DNA of 64,000 bases from Chaenocephalus aceratus (Eukaryota; Chordata; Actinopteri; Perciformes; Channichthyidae): positions 701,001 to 765,000 of the forward strand of contig JAMFTG010000054.1 of the NCBI GenBank assembly GCA_023974075.1, given 5' to 3'. Made by a program: the position numbers and the translations under genes. Positions 23,641 through 64,000 of the stretch are shown in pieces. The notes under the pieces are model-generated. The model was not told where the DNA came from and ran no database searches. It saw only the letters and a list, made by a program, of their open reading frames with translations. Every line of letters begins with the position of its first letter. Positions within the stretch are counted from its first letter, which is position 1.

Positions 23641-24481
23641 GTAACCAATACATTCGTTTGGCAACTGCTGCCTTAGTTTTGAATATGTCACACACTGGTT
23701 CAGCAGACTAAGCACAGAAATCTTCATTTTAAACATAAAAACGTTTATTTTAAACTCAGCAGATTTAATTAACTGGATTTCACTATCAATGCTTCTAAAA
23801 AAAATCAAATGAATTATTTTTAATAAGAAAGATTATTTTCTAACAAAACACGTGACACACACGCAAACAATCTCACAGAACATAAACATTAGCGGCTCCG
23901 CGGAGCTCTCACGCAGCATTATTGCTCTGATCTTACCGGCTGCCGGTCCTGACTTTGTAGAAATGCCTCCCGTCTACACGCTGCAGTCTACCAGGCTACG
24001 CACACAGCAACTATTTAAATCCTTCTCCAGGATGCAGCACTGGGCTCTGTGATTAGGGTGATTGCACCCAGCTTGCCAGAGGAGGCAGGACCGCGATCAT
24101 TCACACCGGTTGTCTATCCCTATTAATTGCTGATTTGTATTTAAATGAAACAAATGTGTAGCTCTAATGATTTAACTTCTAATTAAAATTAGCCTATTTT
24201 GTTATTGGTATGTGTCCATATCTATTATTTTTCGACTACTTGTCATCTGTTTTTTATTTTATATGTATTAAAGCTTGAGGCTCTGTTTGACTTTACACTT
24301 ATTGAGAGGAGAGAGTAGTAACATGGAAATAGTAAATGAACGAGTAAAGACGGTCTTCCTGGTTGAACTTGCGCTGAGCTTCATTTGTCTCAGATCACTT
24401 CCGCATGTTCCCCATCAGCTTCGTAGCACCTTGGACATAACACAAGAAGAACATCCTGTTTTTGTTTTTGAAAGACAAACC
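23641..24481. other. spacer, no gene recognised (unit 2)
   Basis: Counterpart of 10411-11242. Nothing coding can be supported. Confidence 0.4.
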
Positions 24482-24487
24482 TTTATT
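24482..24487 (-). terminator. poly(A) signal candidate for TRIM gene, unit 2
   Basis: AATAAA on the minus strand about 840 bases beyond the TRIM copy 2 stop codon. Confidence 0.4.
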
Positions 24488-24681
24488 AATGATCCAAACA
24501 TTTAATTTGATCACACATCCCATCAGTAAAGTCTGTTCAATGATTTCATGACCAGTCTCACTTTCTCGCACCATGAATGTGTTTCATCTCAGCTGTTTCA
24601 AACAGAATCAGACAAGATGTCCTTATTGATTATTATCATGATGAGTTCTATAAAACATCAGAGTCCCCACTTTCTATTTGG

Positions 24682-24727
<46 letters not shown>
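24682..24727. repeat. (CAA)15 microsatellite (unit 2)
   Basis: Five units longer than the unit 1 tract at 11444-11474. Confidence 0.9.
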
Positions 24728-24728
<1 letters not shown>

Positions 24729-25330
24729 TAGTCTGCAAAACAATAACACGTTATTTCCCGAGCAAAGACTCTAAGCTATTTACAGCAGAATAATAAATGT
24801 ACTTATTGATTATGATCATGACAGGAAGTAATATCATTTTAATTAAACATGTTATGATGAAATAAGTGTTATAACCATCTGGGATCTCAAGTGTAGTTAA
24901 TTTGGGCAACAATAACATTTAATATGTCAAGAATAATACATGTGATTATAAATGTCTCTGTTGTTTTAGAACCAGAATAAAATGTGTACAAGAAAAGAAG
25001 CTCTGCTGCTTTCTCTCTGAAGACTCGTGCACTACGAGAGAAACAACAACATGAATCAAAAGAAATATCCAACACATATTTAAAGCAAAGTTTACACATC
25101 AGTTCAGGTGAACAAGGATCCTCCTGAGCAGCAACAGCCTCCATGGCTACACAGACACAGGAAGGAGCCGGAAGAAAGTCCAACATCTACAGAACAACTC
25201 ATGAGGAGATGTTGAAGCCCCGCCCATCATGTTTGATTGACAGCTGATCTCTGCAGTGAAGACATGGACAATCAGCTCTGATGGACACGGTGAGTTTAAG
25301 AAGTAGAAGAGTTCCTCCAAGGACTTCAGG

Positions 25331-26989
25331 CTATTTGAGTTTACAGAACTCAGCAGTGGCTCCATAACCACAAAGACAAAGTCCAGCATGCAGCGGCTGA
25401 GTGAACGTGGTCTGCACTCTGTGGAGGAGAGTCGTGGTTTCAGAGACGCTGTAGAAGGACAGAACACCTGCTCTGTGATCCAGGTACACTCCTACTCTGG
25501 AGGACAGAGGACCTGAGACGGGAGTGAGGATACTGTTGTAACGAAATCTATAACTGTTTTGGAAACACTCTAAGGACCAAGATTTGTCATTGTTTCCAAA
25601 TAAACTTTCCCCCCCTGCTCTGCTGGTATTCTTGTATGCGACTGCTACAAAAACTCCTCTCCCTCTCCGCTCCACCTCCCAGTAACAACGTCCAGTCAGA
25701 CTCTCTCTGCTCAGGACCTGATGACATGCAGTGAATCTGTCTGGGTGACTAGAATAAGACTGATCTTGTTCCATGAATGTTGCTTTTCTGCTCCCCTCAG
25801 ATAATAACAGCTGTGTGTGTGCTGTGTTTGGATCCAGAGTGATCTCCTGTGAGTATCTGAAGAACCCAGCTCTGGTGGCGGGCTCTGCTGCTGACGGTAA
25901 AACATCCACTTCAGTCGGTGAGACGTTGGTCCATTCCTCTCTCAGGGCGTCCTGTAGTTTGTCTCTGACTGCTGACAGGGCCGCCGTCACGTCCTCAAAG
26001 TAGCTCAGAGGACGGATGTTGGTGCTGGAGGAGTGTGTAGCTTCACTGAGGGGGGCTGGCAGTGAGGAGGGGTAGCTGAGCAGAAACTGGTTGTGGTCCT
26101 CTGTGTGAGACAGCAGCTCCAGCTCAGCGTCTCTCCCCTTCAGCTCCCCGATCTCCTGCTCCAGCTTCTCCTGGAGCTCTCTGACTCGACTCACTTCTCT
26201 CTCCTGCTGGGATCTGAGCTGCTGCTTCACGTCAGAGCTTCTCTTCTCCATGAGACGGATCAGCTCAGTGAACGTCTTCTCACTGTCCTCCGCTGCTTTA
26301 TCAGCAGAGCCATTGACGGCCTGCACCTCCTGCTGAAGCAGCTTCACCTCCTTCTCTCTGTCCTGGATCCTCTGCTGGATGTTGAGTCGACTCCCCTCCA
26401 GCTCTCTCTGCCTCTCAGTCCTCTCTGCTGCAGCTGACACCGTGTCGTGGCCTTTGTGTTCGTCCACAGAGCAGAGAGAACAGATACTCTGCTGATCAGT
26501 GCGGCAGAACAGCTTCTTCACCTCGTCGTGACGAGAGCAGATGTTCTCCTGGAGCTTCTTGGAGGGCTCCACCAGCTTGTGTTTCTTAAAGACAGGCAAT
26601 TCATAATGAGGCTGGAGGTGTTGGTCACAGTAAGAGGCCACACACTGCAGACAGGACTTACAGGCTCTCAGCTTCCTCCCAGTGCAGAAATCACAGGCCA
26701 CATCTTCAGCTCCAGCATAGCAGAGGTCAGCAGGAGCAGCTTGGAGTCCAGTCTTCTTCAGCTCCTCCACCAAAGCTGCTAGCATGGTGTTCTTCAGCAG
26801 GACAGGCCTCGGTGTGAAGCTCTGCCTGCACTGAGGGCAGCTGTGGGTTAGCTCTCCATCCCAGTGCTGTGTAATACACTTCATGCAGTAGCTGTGTCCA
26901 CAGGAAGTGGTCACCGGATCCTTCAGTAGATCCAGACAGATGGGACAAGAGAAGGTTTCCCGCTCCAGCTGAACTCCTCTCTGCGCCAT
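25331..26989 (-). CDS. TRIM E3 ubiquitin ligase, RING/B-box/coiled-coil/PRY-SPRY (copy 2)
   Basis: Intact 552-codon paralogue of 12078-13736 with the same start choice (MAQRGVQLE) and all RING and B-box ligands retained. It differs from copy 1 at 15 residues, including S for I next to RING cysteine 30. Eight changes fall within residues 391-460 of the PRY-SPRY: 391, 393, 395, 421, 422, 441, 444 and 460. Copy 2 has NTAHTQLLLSEG, which looks like the usual fish form, where copy 1 has NTAGTRLVLSEG. Copy 2 has WEVER where copy 1 keeps the usual SPRY WEVEW. The surrounding unit shows far fewer differences. Both copies look functional, and ligand specificity may differ (inference). Confidence 0.9.
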   Translation of the reverse strand: MAQRGVQLERETFSCPICLDLLKDPVTTSCGHSYCMKCITQHWDGELTHSCPQCRQSFTPRPVLLKNTMLAALVEELKKTGLQAAPADLCYAGAEDVACDFCTGRKLRACKSCLQCVASYCDQHLQPHYELPVFKKHKLVEPSKKLQENICSRHDEVKKLFCRTDQQSICSLCSVDEHKGHDTVSAAAERTERQRELEGSRLNIQQRIQDREKEVKLLQQEVQAVNGSADKAAEDSEKTFTELIRLMEKRSSDVKQQLRSQQEREVSRVRELQEKLEQEIGELKGRDAELELLSHTEDHNQFLLSYPSSLPAPLSEATHSSSTNIRPLSYFEDVTAALSAVRDKLQDALREEWTNVSPTEVDVLPSAAEPATRAGFFRYSQEITLDPNTAHTQLLLSEGSRKATFMEQDQSYSSHPDRFTACHQVLSRESLTGRCYWEVERRGRGVFVAVAYKNTSRAGGESLFGNNDKSWSLECFQNSYRFRYNSILTPVSGPLSSRVGVYLDHRAGVLSFYSVSETTTLLHRVQTTFTQPLHAGLCLCGYGATAEFCKLK

Positions 26990-27019
26990 TTCACCTCTCA
27001 GTAGCAGCGAGTGTGTGAG

Positions 27020-27029
27020 TTTCACTTCC
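27020..27029 (-). promoter_or_regulatory. Ets-IRF composite-like site upstream of TRIM copy 2
   Basis: GGAAGTGAAA on the minus strand, identical in placement to 13767-13776. Confidence 0.35.
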
Positions 27030-27275
27030 TGAGAGCTGAAACTAGTGTGACAGGTTATCTGAACAGCATGTGTGTGGGCGGTGAATGTGGCCTATCAGCT
27101 CTTGTGCTTTACCCACATGTTGGTTAAACCCCTCCTCCTCAGTGTGGCTCTGAAGGGGAGGAGCCAGGAAGTACAGAGTGGAGCTGCTGGCTGTGTCTGA
27201 AAGCAGGAAGAAGAGGGAGGGCTCATCAGACTGACTCATTCCAGGAGGAGCAGCAGCGCTCAGACTCTGACTCAT

Positions 27276-27668
27276 GTTTATTTACACAAAGCCTCGGTTA
27301 CAACCTGCTCTTCATTTGAAAAGAGCTTTTAGTTGTAAAATAAGTTGGTAAACTTACAAAATCTGAAGGGGGTTAAATACTTGTTTCCTCCACTGTAAAT
27401 GTATCGCCTCAATGTCCTGAAATAACTGATTGATTTAATAGTTGAATGTACAGTAAGTCGTTTGTTACTGTGTGTAGTAGTAGTAGTTTTGATTGTGTGT
27501 GTGTGTGTGTGTGGGGGGGGGGGGCTTTTATATAGAAAAAACTTCTTATTCTGTGCATTCACACTAAATATGAACCTGAAAACTACATACGTCCTCTTTA
27601 ATTAACACCAAAATGATGATTTGTGGTCGAAACCTTCTTTTAAATCTTTTATTTTTACCCTCCGGCAG
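27276..27668. other. spacer with (TG)n and poly-G tract (unit 2)
   Basis: Counterpart of 14041-14417. Nothing else is recognised. Confidence 0.5.
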
Positions 27669-27719
27669 ATGTGTCTCAATGGAGAAGAAGAAACCTCAGA
27701 TTCCTTAGTGTCCATCGAG
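27669..27719 (+). other. possible orphan exon at the unit 2/unit 3 junction
   Basis: Second copy of the 51-base exon-like segment described at 14418-14468, unchanged in frame and splice signals. Confidence 0.25.
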
Positions 27720-27762
27720 GTGAGTTCTTCCGAGGAGTCGTCTCCCGCTGTGACCCCCTCCC

Positions 27763-28547
27763 CACTGTGCAGACGTGCAACATTCTGCTGCAGTATAATT
27801 CACTATATAACACTAACATTCCTGACAATAGACCTCAATAGTCATCTTTTATGGTGTACATGTCTTTTTAATAACATTTTTTAATGGAACATTCATAAAT
27901 CAAAAATAAATATAACTTAAATATACCTGACCTCTTAAATTAAAATAAAGTGAACATTAACACAGATATTATCATTTATAAAATGCTATAAAAAAAAACA
28001 TAAGCAGCAGATTTTTTAATTAACTACAAAATAAGCCGGTATTAAAGTGTAAATAGACAACAACACGGAAATGGAAATGAAAAGGCCTGATGGTGGTGCT
28101 AAATCAGAGCAACACTGGGTGACATACTGTAGCCCTTTAGTCCCTCTCTCTTGTCTTTCTCTCCTTTCTTTTCTTTTTTGAAAGCCTGACTTTGTGAGTC
28201 GTTGAGACATCGTACACATGTAAGTACTCGCATCCCTCCTCACATGCTCTCACTCTGCTAGAAAATGCGGTGCCGCACCGTGTTTGGAGACAGGTCCAAA
28301 CCATTATATGTAAATAGAGGGGGGTGTACAGAGGCTTTGGATAATGAACTTTTCAAAAAAAATAAGTTAAATGAATCGTAAGTTTAGTGAGTACATTATC
28401 AATATAATGTTATATTAATGTTAATTATTGATGATTGATGAAAGGTTACTTACATTTTTTTTCTTAATGTTCTACAATTTTTCGGGCCCCTGTCAGTCAA
28501 GGGCCCTTAGAATCATCCTAACTTTTCACCCCTTTATGGCGCCCCTG
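27763..28547. mobile_element. hAT 3' part, third copy with original right flank
   Basis: Third copy of the hAT 3' part, ending GGCGCCCCTG and followed by AGTGTGGG (28548-28555). Those 8 bases equal the left flank at 1050-1057 and are the right target-site duplication. The array ends here. Confidence 0.9.
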
Positions 28548-28555
28548 AGTGTGGG

Positions 28556-29277
28556 TGTGTTTGTGTGTGTTTTATCTGATCCAGATGGTTACTAATTCCT
28601 TTTCTTTATGCCGGTCATGTTTGAGCGGGAACACCATGGTGTTACAAAGTTGACTAAATCATCCAAAACCCAATGAAAGTGGTGATCAGCAATTGTATAT
28701 GTTCAAATGTCTACTGTGAAGGATATCATAAAGCCTTGATGCAATCAAATCTACAGTCAAACTAAAAAGTTATGATTGATGAAAGTAGTACATCGGTCAG
28801 ATTTGAGCCGAAGACGACATGAGGGTTAAATGTTGATTACCTTATTTGTTATTCATGCTTATATTTGTGCCAAGGATTTTCTGTTTTATTTATTTATGTT
28901 GAGGGTAGTACCTTTAATGCATTTCCGACTTAAAACTAAAAGTACATGAACATGGCTCTAGCTTAAAGTAGCCTAAAGTAATGCAGTGGGTTCAGATAAT
29001 ACGCGGTGTCCCTCCTGTAATCCCAGTGCGTGTGTTCCCTGTGAGGCAGCGCCCCCTGTGGCCCTCAGCCGGTACTGCACCCCCTGCTGCTTCTCTCAAA
29101 CCATCTCTTATTCCCGCTAAACCATCCTTATTCATTAAATATCCTGGCACTACTTCTTAATATTATTGTATTCAACTTATATATAACTTTCCCCACACGG
29201 TGCCCACACCTCCTCCACACGGTGTTCCTCCACCTTCCCCTGCTCAGATCCTCATCCCGTTAACCGGCTCAGCTCCT
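28556..29277. other. upstream region of the calcium channel gene
   Basis: Unique, mostly AT-rich sequence that becomes C-rich after about 29030. No open gene is seen. It separates the duplicated array from the channel gene's first exon. Confidence 0.5.
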
Positions 29278-29284
29278 CTAATCC
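29278..29284 (+). promoter_or_regulatory. CRX/OTX-like site
   Basis: CTAATCC fits the photoreceptor CRX/OTX core TAATCC. It lies 73 bases upstream of a TATA-like box and 332 bases upstream of the start codon. A single 6-7 base match is weak on its own; the retinal identity of the gene makes it worth noting. Confidence 0.3.
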
Positions 29285-29356
29285 TCCCGGGTGACCACCG
29301 AGGATCTGGGGACGCGTTAGTTTCATCTCCTGTTCACCGTTATGTGCCTGCGTGGA

Positions 29357-29362
29357 TATAAA
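29357..29362 (+). promoter_or_regulatory. TATA-like box
   Basis: TATAAA within GTGGATATAAACAAAG, about 254 bases before the start codon. If used, the leader would contain several very short upstream ORFs, for example one beginning ATGTGTGCGCAG near 29420. Confidence 0.3.
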
Positions 29363-29615
29363 CAAAGCAATTGCAGTTTTCATTAATACGCGTTATCAGT
29401 TAAATCAGCTTGAATTGGATGTGTGCGCAGAGCTGAGCAGCATGGCCTGCAGATGAGATGACAGACTGCACATGGTGCTTCTTTTTTTACTTTTACGCAG
29501 AGAAAGTTCTCTTTTTTCGGGTTTGAAGTGAATACATGTGATCCATAACGCATCGCAGATCCCTGAGGAGTTGATGGTGGGTTTCCTGAGCTGATTTCGT
29601 GGTTAAACGGCGGAC

Positions 29616-63599
<33,984 letters not shown>

Positions 63600-63602
63600 G
63601 TG

Positions 63603-63661
<59 letters not shown>
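63603..63661. repeat. (CA)n microsatellite at the exon 23 donor
   Basis: CA repeat beginning within the first intron bases (GTGAGCACACACA). Confidence 0.95.
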
Positions 63662-63666
<5 letters not shown>

Positions 63667-64000
63667 CAGAGTGTTTGAAGCCAATATTATAATGGTGGTA
63701 TTGTAGTCAGTGTCATAAAGGGGGGCAAGCGGCAAAAATGCCCCAATATAAATCTAAAAGTGTCCTAAAACCCATACAAATAAAGATATATATACATTTT
63801 TATACAACTTAAGGCAACTATCCGTGTCGTACATTAAGCCTCATATATGTATATTATAAAACACATAATTGTGTACTATGTGCACATTGTATGTTTACAT
63901 AAGTATTTTTATTTTATCTTTTTTTACATTTTCTTTAACTTAAGTTTGTGTTCATATTTTTATTTCATTTAATCTTTTATTGGATATTTTACTCTTACTT
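63662..64000. other. intron 23 to the window edge
   Basis: AT-rich, no feature seen. Confidence 0.5.

Larger units (their letters stand above)
14512..27762. repeat. tandem segmental duplication, unit 2 (13,251 bp)
   Basis: Second full copy of the unit, in direct orientation and with no spacer. It carries its own small changes: (CAA)15 instead of (CAA)10, an extra 18-bp insertion in the proline-rich segment near 22.86 kb, a deletion and short duplication in the L2 frame near 21.83 kb, and one more base lost in the YqaJ pseudogene near 21.01 kb. Confidence 0.95.

Overview
The window is nuclear DNA from a teleost fish, most likely a percomorph. Evidence: a vertebrate L-type calcium channel gene with conserved short exons, a fish-type single-exon TRIM gene, L2/Maui-like LINEs, many hAT, piggyBac, PIF/Harbinger and ISL2EU-type DNA transposons, and abundant dinucleotide microsatellites. 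Nothing bacterial or plasmid-like is present. I saw no tRNA, rRNA or CRISPR array.

Layout. (1) 1-1057 is left flank carrying a 660-bp inverted-repeat transposon. (2) 1058-28547 is a hAT element whose 3' part has been expanded into a tandem array: two complete units of about 13.25 kb (1269-14511 and 14512-27762) plus a 785-bp third start (27763-28547). The 8-bp target duplication of the original hAT insertion (AGTGTGGG) survives on the outer edges, at 1050-1057 and 28548-28555, so about 26.5 kb was added inside one transposon. Each unit carries, in order: the hAT 3' part, old transposase and endonuclease debris, an ISL2EU-like element (THAP exon on +, YqaJ/SWIM nuclease on -) with a nested Harbinger MITE, an L2 LINE 3' end, and an intact RING/B-box/PRY-SPRY TRIM gene on the minus strand.

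(3) From 29616 to the right edge runs one gene on the plus strand: the Cav1 (L-type) calcium channel alpha-1 subunit, closest by its linker residues to CACNA1F/Cav1.4, the photoreceptor and bipolar-cell channel. Twenty-three exons are assigned, from the start codon through domain I, the beta-subunit-binding AID, domain II, the acidic II-III linker and the first helices of domain III. The rest lies beyond the window. Selectivity-filter glutamates of domains I and II and both S4 helices are visible. Exons 7, 13 and 14 carry five single-base indels, and a sixth is suspected at the exon 12/13 junction. All look like homopolymer-length changes, so a consensus error is the first explanation to test.

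The introns are mostly mobile DNA. Four elements with perfect or near-perfect 8-bp or TTAA target duplications can be delimited to the base, and others less exactly. Notable structures: piggyBac-type elements sitting at +8 to +17 after three consecutive splice donors (exons 14, 15, 16); a (GT)n tract that forms the whole acceptor region of exon 5; local duplications of the exon 2 and exon 14 donor regions; a triple-nested transposon at 31.9-34.3 kb; and 33-bp and 37-bp minisatellites that grew inside MITEs.

The TRIM copies and the channel gene are unrelated in function. They are neighbours because the array ended about 0.8 kb upstream of the channel gene's candidate promoter.
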